A stretch of 64,000 bases of DNA from Acidobacteriota bacterium (GCA_013289875.1 JABCZC010000008.1:1-64000); one strand, 5' to 3'; positions 17,101 to 25,327 are shown, counted from the first letter of the stretch. A program made the numbers and translations. The notes: generated from the letters alone by a model not told the origin.

Positions 17101-17358
17101 GTGGACAGCGCCTTCCGATTGAATGCGCGCCACGACCGTCAGCATCTTCTCACCAAGCCCGTCGGCGTCATAGTGAACCACCGTCGCGATCTTCTCGTAG
17201 ACAGCGCCCTCTTTGGCGAAGAGCGTATCGGACGTCGAATCCGGGCTATTGGGCAGAGTGAGAGGTACGGATTTGGGTTGGTCTTGCGGCCGGCAAATGG
17301 GCGCGAAGAGAAGAGGCAGAAGGGCAACGGTGGAGAAGCGAACAAAAATCCGGGACAT
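14164..17358 (-). CDS. Exported DUF3857 / transglutaminase-like / TPR protein
   Basis: A 1064-residue protein. A signal peptide (residues 1-25, MSRIFVRFSTVALLPLLFAP) is followed by a DUF3857 domain (about 45-230) and a transglutaminase-like domain with Cys in YGDCKDKHTLL, His in PAQFDHVITVV and Asp in IWLDSTPEV, so the papain-like triad is intact. The C-terminal 400 residues hold tetratricopeptide repeats (for example YHPENAGAYQALAGLQVRMK). The architecture is common in Acidobacteriota and Bacteroidota, where these proteins are periplasmic or outer-membrane associated and of uncertain substrate. The frame extends 13 codons upstream, but the ATG at 17358 places the signal peptide correctly. 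It probably stands alone. Confidence 0.85.
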   Translation of the reverse strand: MSRIFVRFSTVALLPLLFAPICRPQDQPKSVPLTLPNSPDSTSDTLFAKEGAVYEKIATVVHYDADGLGEKMLTVVARIQSEGAVHEAGLLTFSYASGEEKVEPVYVRVRKPDGTVVNTPAADAQDMPTEVTREAPFYSDLREIQIPVKSLSPGDKLEYQVRFVRQKSTAPGQFWGALNFARHNVVLDETIELSFPKDKYVLVLSPKDKPVIAEENGLRVYRWKISQLEPSSDKKKDKYDPDELPSVSYTTFRNWQEVGEWYGSLAKDRTVVSPEIEAKAKELTQGKTTDDEKIEAIYHYVSTQVRYIGVAFGIGRYQPHSAETVLDNQYGDCKDKHTLLAALLKATGYDAWPALIGSSLKLHPELPSPAQFDHVITVVSLGKREIWLDSTPEVTPYRLLMAQIRDKEALVIPTGGTPKLMRTPADGPFPFIDSTTATAKLDSQGTIDGHIDMELRGDTETTFREVFHGTSRSQWPEMAQNISQRMGFLGTVTNLDVSLPEQTEKPFHYAYDYNRKEYADWSNRRILPLAMPVSLSLIPEDEMPTEPINLGSPRVETHHSVIELPSTYTAVLPRSVKYTTPFAVYQADYKLDGNKLITDRKLEIVERELPIEKTSEYRKFTKNVTDDEGQFIQLAAPGSVSIDTSAGNPEAAQYLQAAYVDITRHDFKAAHSDLHSAEQLNPKERGLWAENGYLDTLENRMDDSVTDFRKEIQYHPENAGAYQALAGLQVRMKRIDDAVQTLRDLLKLIPDNTNAEIQLGSLLILQKKYEAACTLLEAAMKQAPDNKNLAAQAGRAEFLAGKRDAGTATLVDSVKGSDDPDTLNNAAYELADFNADLPTAEANSKKAMETLEKQTAQITLGNLTKDDLQHVNLLTAVWDTMGWVYFREGNLPQAENYVGSAWKVTQHSEVGDHLGQIYEKDGKLAEATTIFQLSLAAETLSPDPSGTDAIRASLDRLKAKGHVPGDGDPNQELAKLRTFSLPKTTTGTADFFLLVSADKVEDAQFIGGDEGLKAASPELLKIDVSGQIPKGSSAKMVRRGTLNCSEAASQCQFTMLLPQSVGIE

Positions 17359-17460
17359 TGGCTCTATTATCGACCCAGACGCCGTATCCCGCGCCAATGA
17401 AAAGTACCAAGGATGAGATACGTTCCCCGCCTTCGCGATCGGGTAGCCATCCCGGTCGCG

Positions 17461-18204
17461 TTACTGCGGCGATTGTTGTTGCTGCTGTTGCTGCTGCTGT
17501 TGCATCTGCCGCATCTGCTGGAGCTCCTGTAACATCTGCTGCGGCGTTCGCACCCCGCCATTTGGCTGCTGACCCGGTGGCGGCTGATTCGTTGGCGGCG
17601 GAGGCGGCGGCTCCGGCTGAGGTTGAGCCTGCACCTCGTCGTCGTTATCTTCGTCCTGCCTCGGCTGCTGGGGCTGGTTCGGACCGCTCGATGCGCCGGC
17701 GCCCTGCGGACTCAGTGTCAGTTCCTTGGGAGCGCCCGTCGCCGTCTCGCCAACCATCACGACGTTGTAACGCAGGCCGTGCAGCAAAGCCAGAATCACC
17801 TCAGGCGGATTGCCCGGACCGTAGCTGCCGAAAATACGCTGATCCTGCCCTAAACCGATGATCGTCATCCCGCTGGCTGCCGTCACCTGGCCCAGAATAT
17901 CGATCAGGCTCGAATTATCTGCCTGGATCGCCAGATTGCCGCCTCCAAGGTTGACCTTTGCGGGCTGCGCCGGTGTGTCCAGCAACGAAGAAGCAGAAGT
18001 AGGTGCGGGCGTAGGAACCGGAGCCGCCACCGGCTGACTCGCTGTCGGAGCCTGGGCCGCCTGCTGGTGGTGATGCGCAGGATGCATCCGGGGATAAGTG
18101 CCCTCTGGCTGCACCACCTGGCCGAAGCTGACCGCGCCTAGCGCCAAGCAGGCGCAACCCGCCCAGCGCATAGTCCGGATTGGCTGATGATTCTTTGGCT
18201 CCAT
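17461..18204 (-). CDS. Exported Pro/Gln-rich protein with a secretin-N/STN-like core
   Basis: A 247-residue protein. A signal-anchor (about 13-32, ending SFGQ) is followed by a His/Gln/Ala/Pro-rich linker, then a core of about 70 residues (NLAIQADNSSLIDILGQVTA, then GLRYNVVMVG) that resembles the STN/secretin N-domain found in TonB receptors and secretins. The last 90 residues are low complexity: poly-proline, then a C-terminal poly-glutamine run encoded by an imperfect trinucleotide repeat. The chosen ATG at 18204 (MEPKNHQP) precedes the signal; the frame runs 11 codons further upstream. The start is divergent from the gene at 18309. Function unknown; a pilus- or secretion-related role is only a guess. 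Confidence 0.65.
   Translation of the reverse strand: MEPKNHQPIRTMRWAGCACLALGAVSFGQVVQPEGTYPRMHPAHHHQQAAQAPTASQPVAAPVPTPAPTSASSLLDTPAQPAKVNLGGGNLAIQADNSSLIDILGQVTAASGMTIIGLGQDQRIFGSYGPGNPPEVILALLHGLRYNVVMVGETATGAPKELTLSPQGAGASSGPNQPQQPRQDEDNDDEVQAQPQPEPPPPPPTNQPPPGQQPNGGVRTPQQMLQELQQMRQMQQQQQQQQQQSPQ
17464..17516. repeat. CTG/TTG trinucleotide repeat coding poly-Gln
   Basis: A run of CTG and TTG triplets on the plus strand (CAG/CAA on the coding minus strand) encodes most of the glutamine tract at the C-terminus of the 17461 gene. Such runs can change length by slippage in whole codons. Confidence 0.7.
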
Positions 18205-18308
18205 TTTCAATCGCGATTCGCCCGGCTTCCGCCTCAAATCTCTCTGTGTACTAGACTAGCAGTGGTTTCAATTTGCTCACGACTTTTTGCTGGCTGAATC
18301 TCAATCCT

Positions 18309-19313
18309 ATGCGCCTCGAACTCAACTGTCTTGCAGCTCTCGTCGTTCTATCGGCATCGATTGGCGTTTGCCCCAGCGCACAAGCCGTCTCCTGCACTAC
18401 GAACAGCCAGATGACGCCGACGGATCGCGATCATTATGTCCAGACTGTGCACGCGCTTGGGACCCGAATTCAGGCTGCCGACGCCGCCGCCGTCCGCCAG
18501 CAGACCATCGCTCCGGTTGCTGCGGTGTTTGACCCCCTCGCCGCCAGCATTCAGGCAGTCGCACCTCAAATCCAGGCCGCTACCCTGACCGTGAATGCCC
18601 TCTACTCCCTGAAGGCCTCCGACCTCAAGGCCACCCAGGACGAGACCCAATTCTTCTGCTCTGTACCGGGTTCAGGCCTGGTCATCTCCGTAACCATCCC
18701 CCAGCTGCCGCCCGGCGACTACCTGCTTGCCCTTTTGCACGCCACCGGCGTCGAACATTCCCAGCAGCTTTCTCTGCTCCTGCAGAATGATCCCCCCGGC
18801 TCCCCTGAATGGAAGCTCGCCGGCCTCTTCGTTCGCCCGCTTACCGCGGCCGGCCACGATGGGGTCTGGTACTGGACCGCTGCCCGCAACTATGCTCAAA
18901 AGAAGCAGGACTGGAACTCCTACTTCTACTACCAGACCGCGGCTTTCCTTCTCAATCCGGTCGATTTTCTGTCCAGCCCCAACCTTGAAAAGCTGCAGAA
19001 AGAAGCGCAGGCTGTGCGTCCGCCCGAGCTTCCTGGCCCCGAGCCATTGGTTTTGAAGGCAGGCGGCCAGAGCTTCAACATTACCAGCCTGCGGACTGAA
19101 AGTTTCCCCGGCGGTCTCGATCTGGTGATCAACTATCGGACGACTGACGTCTCCGATCCCGTCGCAACTCACAGCCAGATCGTCGAGTTGATGAAGGCCA
19201 TGCTTACCGAGTACCCGGAACTGCGACAGGCGTTTCACGGACTCTGGGTCTACGCGAATGCCGATAAGCAGAGCCCATATGCGATCGAATTGCCGATGAA
19301 CAAGATCCCTTGA
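18309..19313 (+). CDS. Hypothetical secreted protein
   Basis: A 334-residue protein with a clear signal peptide (MRLELNCLAALVVLSASIGV, cleavage probably after AQA near residue 27). The mature part is largely alpha-helical in appearance, contains paired cysteines near the N-terminus (SCTTNSQ) and in the middle (FFCSVPG), and has a Trp/Tyr-rich section, GVWYWTAARNYAQKKQDWNS, that resembles helical-repeat proteins. I recognise no catalytic motif. ATG at 18309 is preferred over the TTG at 18273 because it places the signal peptide at the start. It is divergent from the STN-like gene and 71 nt ahead of a nitroreductase. Confidence 0.65.
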   Translation: MRLELNCLAALVVLSASIGVCPSAQAVSCTTNSQMTPTDRDHYVQTVHALGTRIQAADAAAVRQQTIAPVAAVFDPLAASIQAVAPQIQAATLTVNALYSLKASDLKATQDETQFFCSVPGSGLVISVTIPQLPPGDYLLALLHATGVEHSQQLSLLLQNDPPGSPEWKLAGLFVRPLTAAGHDGVWYWTAARNYAQKKQDWNSYFYYQTAAFLLNPVDFLSSPNLEKLQKEAQAVRPPELPGPEPLVLKAGGQSFNITSLRTESFPGGLDLVINYRTTDVSDPVATHSQIVELMKAMLTEYPELRQAFHGLWVYANADKQSPYAIELPMNKIP

Positions 19314-19384
19314 CGCTGTTAAGGCCAGACGCCGTCGAGAAAACAGAAGGCCGAACTAATTCTTTAGAAGGAAATGCTGCCCGC

Positions 19385-20035
19385 ATGGCGAACTCGATGG
19401 AAAAGACTCTGACCCAGGCAATCGCGCAACGTCGTGCCACGCCTAGCTTTGACGGGTCCAGCATTCCCAACGAAGACCTGAAGAAGATTCTCGAAGCCGG
19501 CCTCCATGCCCCCAGTGGATACAACATGCAGCCATGGCGATTCATCGTCGTGCGTACTCCTGAACAGCGTCGGCGCCTGCGCTCGGCTAGCTTTAATCAG
19601 GCCAAGGTGGAAGAAGCGTCTGTCGTGATCGTGGCCTGCGGAGATGCGGACGGCTGGCGCAATGCTGACCTTGAAGAGATGCTGCGCATGGGCTGCGAAG
19701 GCGGAATGCCGGAAAACTACGCCGAGCAGGCCCGGCAGAACATCCCGAACTACTTGTCGAATCATCCGAATCTGACCGCATGGTTGAACAAGCATGTAAT
19801 GATCGCCTTCACCACCATGATGTTGATGGCCGAAGTTCTCGGATATGACACGGCTCCGATGGAGGGTTTCGAGCAAGAGAAGGTGCGCGAGGTGCTCAAG
19901 CTGCCCCTCAGTTATCACGTTGTCGCATTGCTCGCCCTCGGCCATTTGACTGGCGAGGACAAGTTCAACGGCGGGCGCTTCAGCATGGCCACCACCGTCT
20001 TCGACAACGAATACGGTAAGCCCATCAAACTCTGA
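19385..20035 (+). CDS. Nitroreductase-family flavoprotein
   Basis: A 216-residue FMN-dependent oxidoreductase. Family marks: [13 protein letters not shown] (Arg/Ser binding FMN phosphate), [15 protein letters not shown] (residues about 43-57) and the C-terminal [12 protein letters not shown]. Members reduce nitro groups, quinones, enones or flavins with NAD(P)H; the natural substrate is unknown. The ATG at 19385 (MANSMEK) is chosen; ATG at 19397 is also possible. Its stop codon overlaps the start of the Nudix gene (TGATG), so both are translated from one mRNA, perhaps with the alpha/beta hydrolase that follows. Confidence 0.88.
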   Translation: MANSMEKTLTQAIAQRRATPSFDGSSIPNEDLKKILEAGLHAPSGYNMQPWRFIVVRTPEQRRRLRSASFNQAKVEEASVVIVACGDADGWRNADLEEMLRMGCEGGMPENYAEQARQNIPNYLSNHPNLTAWLNKHVMIAFTTMMLMAEVLGYDTAPMEGFEQEKVREVLKLPLSYHVVALLALGHLTGEDKFNGGRFSMATTVFDNEYGKPIKL

Positions 20036-20505
20036 TGTCCCGCGAATATCCTGAGCGGCCCATTGTCGGTGTGGGAGCTGTGATCCTCGATGAAGGCCGC
20101 GTCCTGCTGATCGAGCGCCGACACGCTCCGCTCAAAGGCGAATGGTCCTTGCCCGGAGGCACACTCGAACTCGGCGAAACCCTCGAAGAAGGCATTCGTC
20201 GCGAAGTACTCGAAGAGACCGGACTCATCATCGATCCTCTTGCCATCGTCGAAGTCTTCGACCGTATCTCTCGCGATGCCGACGGTCGCGTCCAGTATCA
20301 CTACGTATTGGTTGACTATCTCTGTCGGGTCATCGGTGGCAGTGTCGCCTGCGCCACGGACGCGGCCGATGCGCGCTGGGCTGCTCGCGACGAACTGGAT
20401 TCCATCGCGCCATTCACCGCCAAGGTCATCCTGAAAGCGTTCAGCATGGTCGCCGCCCTGCCCTTGGACCACATCTGGTCGGGATACAATACGGGTCATC
20501 CTTAA
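20035..20505 (+). CDS. Nudix hydrolase
   Basis: A 156-residue enzyme that cleaves a nucleoside diphosphate linked to another moiety. A complete Nudix box is present, starting at [13 protein letters not shown] and ending [10 protein letters not shown], with the metal-binding REVLEE core. The upstream strand [16 protein letters not shown] matches the ADP-ribose pyrophosphatase/MutT-like branch, but substrate cannot be fixed from sequence. It overlaps the nitroreductase gene by one nucleotide and precedes the alpha/beta hydrolase gene by 36 nt. Cytoplasmic. Confidence 0.92.
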   Translation: MSREYPERPIVGVGAVILDEGRVLLIERRHAPLKGEWSLPGGTLELGETLEEGIRREVLEETGLIIDPLAIVEVFDRISRDADGRVQYHYVLVDYLCRVIGGSVACATDAADARWAARDELDSIAPFTAKVILKAFSMVAALPLDHIWSGYNTGHP

Positions 20506-20541
20506 TTTTCTGGCAAGCTTAGCCACTCGGCGGACGAAACA

Positions 20542-21570
20542 GTGAACGATTCTAACAAGTTTGTCACTATGCCCCCGCCGCGCCCTGATGGGAAGCCATC
20601 CGGCGCCGCTAATCCTTTTCGGCCCGTCCTGCAGAGAACGCTGCTGGTCATTATCTCTTTTGCAATTGGTTTCGGTCTTTATGCCTGCCTGCGCCCGGTT
20701 GAGCTGCTCCTTACTGTGGTCCAGGTAAAACTCAGACTTGACGGAATCACGAGCGAATTTGTCAGCGTCGACGGTTACCGCATTCACTACTACACAGGCG
20801 GCTCCGGACCTCCCATTGTCCTTGTACACGGCTTGGGTGGCAGGGCAGAGGACTGGGGAAACCTCATGCCGCAGCTTGTCCACGGTGGCCATCGCGTTTT
20901 CGCGCTTGATCTGCTCGGCTATGGCCGCTCAGCCCGTCCGCGCGGTGCGGCCTATTCCATTCCGCAGGAAGCCGGTATCGTCGAAAAGTTCATCGCCGAT
21001 CAGAATCTTGATCGAACCGACGTTGCCGGCTGGTCCATGGGTGGATGGATCGCCATGCGCATCGCTCTCGACGAGCCGGAACATGTTCGTCGCGTGGCCA
21101 TCTATGACAGCGCAGGCTTGCGCTACGACGTGCCCTTTGATACGTCCTTATTTTGGCCGGATAACCCGACAAAGCTTGCGACTCTGAGAGACTTGCTGTC
21201 TCCAGGAATTGCCCCGGCTGTGCCTGCGCTCATTCAGCGCGATATCTTCCGTCTTACCCGGCGCAACGGCTGGATCGTTCAACGCAGCATGCAATCCATG
21301 CTTACCGGAGCCGACGTACTCGATGGCAAGCTCGCTGCGCTCAAAATGCCGGTGTTGATCGTCTGGGGCAAGCAGGACAAGGTCACTCCTGTTGCCGTCG
21401 CGTACACAATCCACGCCCAGGTGCCACAGTCTGTGCTTGAGATTTACGATGGCTGCGGCCATCTGGCCGCCCGCGAATGCAGCGACCGCATCGCTCCAAA
21501 TACAGTTGGGTTCTTCAATGCCGAGCCGCCGCTCGCCGCGCAGATAAGGGAAATTCCAGCAGGGAAGTGA
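20542..21570 (+). CDS. Membrane-anchored alpha/beta hydrolase
   Basis: A 342-residue hydrolase with one N-terminal membrane anchor (residues about 30-52, TLLVIISFAIGFGLYACL). Fold marks: oxyanion HGLGG, nucleophile elbow GWSMGG (Ser), acid in IVWGKQDKV (Asp) and His in GCGHLAARE, so the triad is complete. The closest general type is the 2-hydroxy-muconic-semialdehyde hydrolase/esterase branch; the actual ester or C-C bond target is unknown. It starts with GTG at 20542. It converges on ubiX with a 5-nt gap. Confidence 0.88.
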   Translation: MNDSNKFVTMPPPRPDGKPSGAANPFRPVLQRTLLVIISFAIGFGLYACLRPVELLLTVVQVKLRLDGITSEFVSVDGYRIHYYTGGSGPPIVLVHGLGGRAEDWGNLMPQLVHGGHRVFALDLLGYGRSARPRGAAYSIPQEAGIVEKFIADQNLDRTDVAGWSMGGWIAMRIALDEPEHVRRVAIYDSAGLRYDVPFDTSLFWPDNPTKLATLRDLLSPGIAPAVPALIQRDIFRLTRRNGWIVQRSMQSMLTGADVLDGKLAALKMPVLIVWGKQDKVTPVAVAYTIHAQVPQSVLEIYDGCGHLAARECSDRIAPNTVGFFNAEPPLAAQIREIPAGK

Positions 21571-21575
21571 GCGAG

Positions 21576-22166
21576 CTACTCGCCGCCCTTCCACACATAC
21601 GCACCGCTCTGCGGCAAACCAACATGCGCCAGCACTCGGCAGACAAATTGCCGCGCCATCTCCGCTGAATCGAGTGGCTTGCTGTAGAAGGCCGGAATGA
21701 CCGGGAAGATGGTCGCCCCCGCGTCCGCAGCGAGTGTCATGTTGCGCAGATGAATCTTGTTGAACGGAGTTTCTCGCACACACAGCACCAGAGGCCGCCG
21801 CTCCTTCAGGCAGACATCCGCCGCGCGCTCGATCAGGTTGTCCGCCAGGCCATTCGCAATCCCCGCCAGCGTGCCCACGCTACAGGGCAGGACGATCATG
21901 CCGTTCGACGGATAGCTGCCGCTCGCAACCGGCGCTCCAATATCGCTCTCGGCGAGCTGTTGTGTCTTCTTCGCAGCGCTGCCCAGCAGCTTCTCGAGCA
22001 GCCCATTACGCCCGCTAAGTTGCATCTCCTCAGCCACCACGCGTAACGAGTTCTCTGATGGAATGAAGTGGACGCGCTCCACCCTCGCATCCGCCTCCAG
22101 CGCTCGCAGCAGCATCTGGCCGAAGATGGCTCCACTCGCGCCTGTCATCGCAACGGTAAAGTGCAT
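21576..22166 (-). CDS. ubiX: Flavin prenyltransferase UbiX family
   Basis: A 196-residue FMN prenyltransferase that joins dimethylallyl phosphate to FMN, making the prenyl-FMN cofactor of UbiD-type decarboxylases. It has the flavin-binding start MTGASGAIFGQMLL, the middle SNGMIVLPCSVGTLAGIANG and the end NMTLAADAGATIFPVIPAFY, all typical. The frame opens at a TTG at 22181, but ATG at 22166 (MHFTVAMTG) fits the family start. No ubiD is in the window; in futalosine-route organisms UbiX/UbiD homologues also act late in menaquinone synthesis, which would fit mqnD at 61955. Confidence 0.93.
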   Translation of the reverse strand: MHFTVAMTGASGAIFGQMLLRALEADARVERVHFIPSENSLRVVAEEMQLSGRNGLLEKLLGSAAKKTQQLAESDIGAPVASGSYPSNGMIVLPCSVGTLAGIANGLADNLIERAADVCLKERRPLVLCVRETPFNKIHLRNMTLAADAGATIFPVIPAFYSKPLDSAEMARQFVCRVLAHVGLPQSGAYVWKGGE

Positions 22167-22232
22167 GGGTTCGTCAGCCAATCCGTAATTACTATCGTAA
22201 ATACAATCTTCTCACTTCGATATCAGAACTGG

Positions 22233-22847
22233 TCACCGCCCCGACGTATTCGTTGCGGCACCAGGGCTTCTCGTCCACGCTCTACGCAGAATTCGCACGA
22301 TCCATCGAGCCGCGAAGATAGCACAGAGGATAAGAGTCGTTGCGATGGCGGCCGCGACCCAGGGGTGCTGCGTGGTGAGCCAGGTGAGACCAACGGCGAT
22401 GACATCCTCACCTGTGCTGAGCGCGATGTTGGAGAGGGGTTCAGGGCTCGCCGTCACAGCCGCGCGAACAGCGGTCTTCGATCCGTGGGAGAGCAGCGCG
22501 ATAGCCCCTCCCGCGAGGGCTGCGATGAGCTTCATTTCTGGAGAAAGTTGCGCACTCGCCTGGTAGGCGATCAGGGCAGCGACCGGGACACGGATGAAGG
22601 TATGCAGCGCATTCCAGATCATGTCGAAAACGGGAATCTTGTCTGCGACAAATTCGAGCGCGAACATGGCGCCGCTGACCCCGATCACCCACCAGTCGCC
22701 CAGTATTTCGATGCCCGGCGGCAGAACCACCCAATGCGCATGCGCTAATAATCCCAGCGTCAGCACCGTGGCATAGACATTGAGGCCAGCGGCGAAGCTG
22801 GCGGCGATAATCAACGCCGCAATGTTGCTTGGGGTGAAGGTGGTCAT
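22233..22847 (-). CDS. DUF4126 membrane protein
   Basis: A 204-residue polytopic membrane protein. The sequence NIAALIIAASFAAGLNVYAT at the start and KIPVFDMIWNALHTFIRVP in the middle are typical of DUF4126, with four to five hydrophobic segments, Gly-rich turns (ALAGGAIALLSHGSKTAVRA) and a basic C-terminus. The family has no known function. ATG at 22847 has a good GGAGG 8 nt upstream; the long upstream extension in this frame is not coding-like. It is 66 nt upstream of ubiX on the same strand and may share a transcript. Confidence 0.8.
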   Translation of the reverse strand: MTTFTPSNIAALIIAASFAAGLNVYATVLTLGLLAHAHWVVLPPGIEILGDWWVIGVSGAMFALEFVADKIPVFDMIWNALHTFIRVPVAALIAYQASAQLSPEMKLIAALAGGAIALLSHGSKTAVRAAVTASPEPLSNIALSTGEDVIAVGLTWLTTQHPWVAAAIATTLILCAIFAARWIVRILRRAWTRSPGAATNTSGR

Positions 22848-22984
22848 GCGGATTCCTCCCTTCGAGAAGATGTAGTTCGGCGCATTGATGATCGCAGAGT
22901 ACACGAACAGACCCGAAGGGTCGACGGAACAGGGATAGCGGTGATGGTGCAGTTTCAACCCACGGGCTAAGACACCGCAAAGAG

Positions 22985-23012
22985 AGCGTGCGCCGTGGTT
23001 GCGGCGCACGCT
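22985..23012 (-). terminator. Strong hairpin downstream of purB
   Basis: Perfect 10-bp arms AGCGTGCGCC and GGCGCACGCT enclose an 8-nt loop. On the minus strand it lies about 120 nt beyond the purB stop and is followed by CTCTTTGC, a poor T-tract, so it is probably a transcript-end hairpin of purB with modest intrinsic termination. The rest of the 22848-23131 gap shows nothing else clear. Confidence 0.5.
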
Positions 23013-23131
23013 GCTGAGGCCCGGTTACAGCTTCATGCTTCTGTTATTGCCGATTAGACGTGAGTGTCGACCGCCGGATGCCAGGCAAGCGTCATTTGCT
23101 TGTCAGAGAATTGTCTGGGGCGACTTGTCTC

Positions 23132-24430
23132 TCACTCCTCATGGAGAACTCGGTCAAAGATTGCATCGACATTGCCGAGCTGCCGATTCAAATCGAACGT
23201 CCGTGCCAACTTGTCCGGAGTCAATCTGCTGGATATCGCCGGATCCTGCGTCACCAGGTCGCGAAAAATCAGGTCGTTCTGCCATGCGTTCATCGCATGC
23301 TCCTGCACTAGTCGATACGCATCCTCGCGCAGCATTCCTGCCTCGGTCAAATCCAGCAGTAGTTGTCCACTGAAGATCAGCCCGCCCGTGCTCTCCACGT
23401 TCTTGAGCATTCTTTGTGGATACACCATCAGCTTTTCGATCAGGTTCGCCGTCTTCGCCAATAAATAGTCCGTCAGAATCGTAGAGTCAGGCAAAATCAC
23501 GCGCTCCGCCGACGAATGCGAGATGTCTCGCTCGTGCCATAGCGGCACATTTTCATAGGCGACCTGCGCATTCGCCCGCACCACCCGCGCCAGCCCGCTT
23601 ATCTGCTCGCAGGTAATCGGATTGCGCTTGTGCGGCATCGCCGACGAGCCTTTTTGTTTCTCTGAAAAATACTCCTCGGCCTCGCGCACCTCGGTCCGCT
23701 GAAGGTGCCGGATCTCCGTCGCAATTTTATCCAGGGTCGCAGTGATAATCGCCAGCGTTGAAATGTAATGCGCATGACGGTCGCGCTGCACCACCTGAGT
23801 CGCCACCAGAGCCGGCTCAAGCCCCAGCTTCGCGCAAATGCGCTCTTCGTGCTCCGGCTTCAAATGCCCGAACGTCCCTACCGCGCCCGACAGCTTCCCA
23901 ACCCGAATCTGCTCCGCCGCTGCATCCATGCGCGCCAGATTCCGCCGCATCTCCGCATACCAGTTCAGCAGCTTCAGCCCAAATGTGGTCGGCTCGGCAT
24001 GAACACCGTGCGTTCGCCCGATTGTCGGAGTGTGCTTGAACTCGAGCGCCCGCTTCTTCAGCACCTCGACCAATTGCAGCAGGTCATCCCGCAAAATCGC
24101 CGACGCGGCCTTGAGTTGCAGTGCCTGCGCCGTGTCCACCACATCTGTCGAAGTCAGGCCGTAATGCAGCCAACGCGATTCTGGACCTATCTTCTCTGCG
24201 ACCGCTGTCGTGAATGCAATTACATCGTGCCGTACTTCGGCCTCGATTTCGTTGATGCGCGCAACGTCAATCTTGCCGCGCTCCCGGATCGCCTTCGCCG
24301 CCTCTGCCGGAACTATTCCATCCTCGGCCAGCGTCTCGCTCGCAGCGGCCTCGACTTCCAGCCACATACGATATTTATTTTCATCACTCCAGATTTGGCC
24401 CATCTGCGGCCGTGTATAACGTGCGATCAA
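23132..24430 (-). CDS. purB: Adenylosuccinate lyase
   Basis: A 432-residue enzyme of the fumarase/aspartase superfamily that works twice in purine synthesis: SAICAR to AICAR plus fumarate, and adenylosuccinate to AMP plus fumarate. The superfamily signature GSSAMPHKRNP is intact, as are the region TSTDVVDTAQALQ and the His-containing GRTHGVHAEP. The start MIARYTRPQMGQIWSDENKY is the canonical PurB N-terminus, so ATG at 24430 is secure. Housekeeping, cytoplasmic homotetramer. It is divergent from the DUF2007 gene at 24515. Confidence 0.97.
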   Translation of the reverse strand: MIARYTRPQMGQIWSDENKYRMWLEVEAAASETLAEDGIVPAEAAKAIRERGKIDVARINEIEAEVRHDVIAFTTAVAEKIGPESRWLHYGLTSTDVVDTAQALQLKAASAILRDDLLQLVEVLKKRALEFKHTPTIGRTHGVHAEPTTFGLKLLNWYAEMRRNLARMDAAAEQIRVGKLSGAVGTFGHLKPEHEERICAKLGLEPALVATQVVQRDRHAHYISTLAIITATLDKIATEIRHLQRTEVREAEEYFSEKQKGSSAMPHKRNPITCEQISGLARVVRANAQVAYENVPLWHERDISHSSAERVILPDSTILTDYLLAKTANLIEKLMVYPQRMLKNVESTGGLIFSGQLLLDLTEAGMLREDAYRLVQEHAMNAWQNDLIFRDLVTQDPAISSRLTPDKLARTFDLNRQLGNVDAIFDRVLHEE

Positions 24431-24514
24431 TGCAGGAATCCCCTGAAGTCGTCCAAACCCACCATTCTATCGTCTGTGCATCTTAGAATTGTGATCAAGC
24501 ACAGAAAGGAACTA

Positions 24515-24748
24515 ATGTCAGACGTCATCACCATCGCCAACTTCAGCGAGCCGCTAGAGGCCGAAATGGCTCGCCTCCGCCTGCAATCCGCCGGCATCGA
24601 GACATTCCTCTCCGGCGAGAATGCCCGCATCCTTGAGCCGGGTCTCGGCCCGTTGCAGCTCCAGGTAAGTTCAGAAGACGAAGCCGATGCGCGGGCCATC
24701 CTCGCCGATCCCGGAACCTACTCTGGACCAGGCATACAGACGGAGTAG
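24515..24748 (+). CDS. DUF2007 (putative signal-transducing protein) family
   Basis: A 77-residue protein. It matches the small DUF2007 fold: TIANFSEPLEAEMARLRLQS, then AGIETFLSGEN and LQVSSEDEADARAIL. These ACT-like domains are thought to bind a ligand or regulate partners, without proven function. The ATG at 24515 has AAAGGA upstream; the frame continues upstream only as antisense to purB. It is 61 nt ahead of the MarR gene. Confidence 0.8.
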   Translation: MSDVITIANFSEPLEAEMARLRLQSAGIETFLSGENARILEPGLGPLQLQVSSEDEADARAILADPGTYSGPGIQTE

Positions 24749-24769
24749 AGAGATTTGACCAGCAGTTAA

Positions 24770-24809
24770 ATATTCATCGTAATGCGATATATTGTGTTAC
24801 GATGAGTAT
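24770..24809. promoter_or_regulatory. Inverted repeat in front of marR: putative autoregulatory operator
   Basis: Two 13-bp arms, ATATTCATCGTAA (24770-24782) and TTACGATGAGTAT (24797-24809), are complementary except at one base, with a 14-bp spacer that itself contains TGCGATATATTG. The right arm abuts the ATG of the MarR gene. MarR regulators usually bind such AT-rich dyads and repress their own operon. A TTGACC at 24755-24760 could be a -35 element, but no well-spaced -10 is obvious. Confidence 0.55.
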
Positions 24810-25325
24810 ATGGCTCCCGTCACGGAACAACTCCTGGCCGCATCTGATCGCCCCCTGCCAACCGCACGCGAACGTGAAACAGAGCTGACACGCGCCGATT
24901 TCCAGCGCCTCGCTGAATTCCGCTTTCAGTTGCGCCGCTTTCTCCACTTTAGCAACGCGGCTGCCGAGCAGGCTGGGCTGCGGCCGCAGCAGTATCAGCT
25001 TCTCCAATGCGTCAGCGGAATGCCGGATGAGCTCGAGCCCACTATCGCGCATGTGGCCGCGCGCATGCTCCTCAAGCACAACAGCGCAGTAGAACTCGTT
25101 GATAGAACAATCGAGCAGGGCTTGCTGCGACGCGCCTCCGATCCAACCGATCATCGCTGCATACTCCTGCGTGTCACGCCGCTGGGTGAGCGTGTTTTGG
25201 CTTCACTCGCAGCCTGTCATCTTGAGGAACTCGACCAGGCCGGCCCCGAGTTGATCCGTGCGTTGCGCCGTCTCCTTGTCGTTAAGAGCGAGTTGCCTGT
25301 TCGCCGTGCCCGAAGGACTTCGTGA
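24810..25325 (+). CDS. MarR-family transcriptional regulator
   Basis: A 171-residue winged-helix regulator. The fold is visible from RADFQRLAEFRFQLRRFLHF through LRPQQYQLLQCVSG (helix 2-3), HVAARMLLKHNSAVELVDRT (recognition helix region) and the wing GLLRRASDPTDHRCILLRVT, which holds the conserved D-x-R of MarR proteins. The ATG at 24810 is used; the TTG at 24792 lies inside the operator-like dyad. A ClC transporter gene follows at 2 nt, so the regulator very likely controls that transporter. The effector is unknown. Confidence 0.9.
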   Translation: MAPVTEQLLAASDRPLPTARERETELTRADFQRLAEFRFQLRRFLHFSNAAAEQAGLRPQQYQLLQCVSGMPDELEPTIAHVAARMLLKHNSAVELVDRTIEQGLLRRASDPTDHRCILLRVTPLGERVLASLAACHLEELDQAGPELIRALRRLLVVKSELPVRRARRTS

Positions 25326-25327
25326 GC

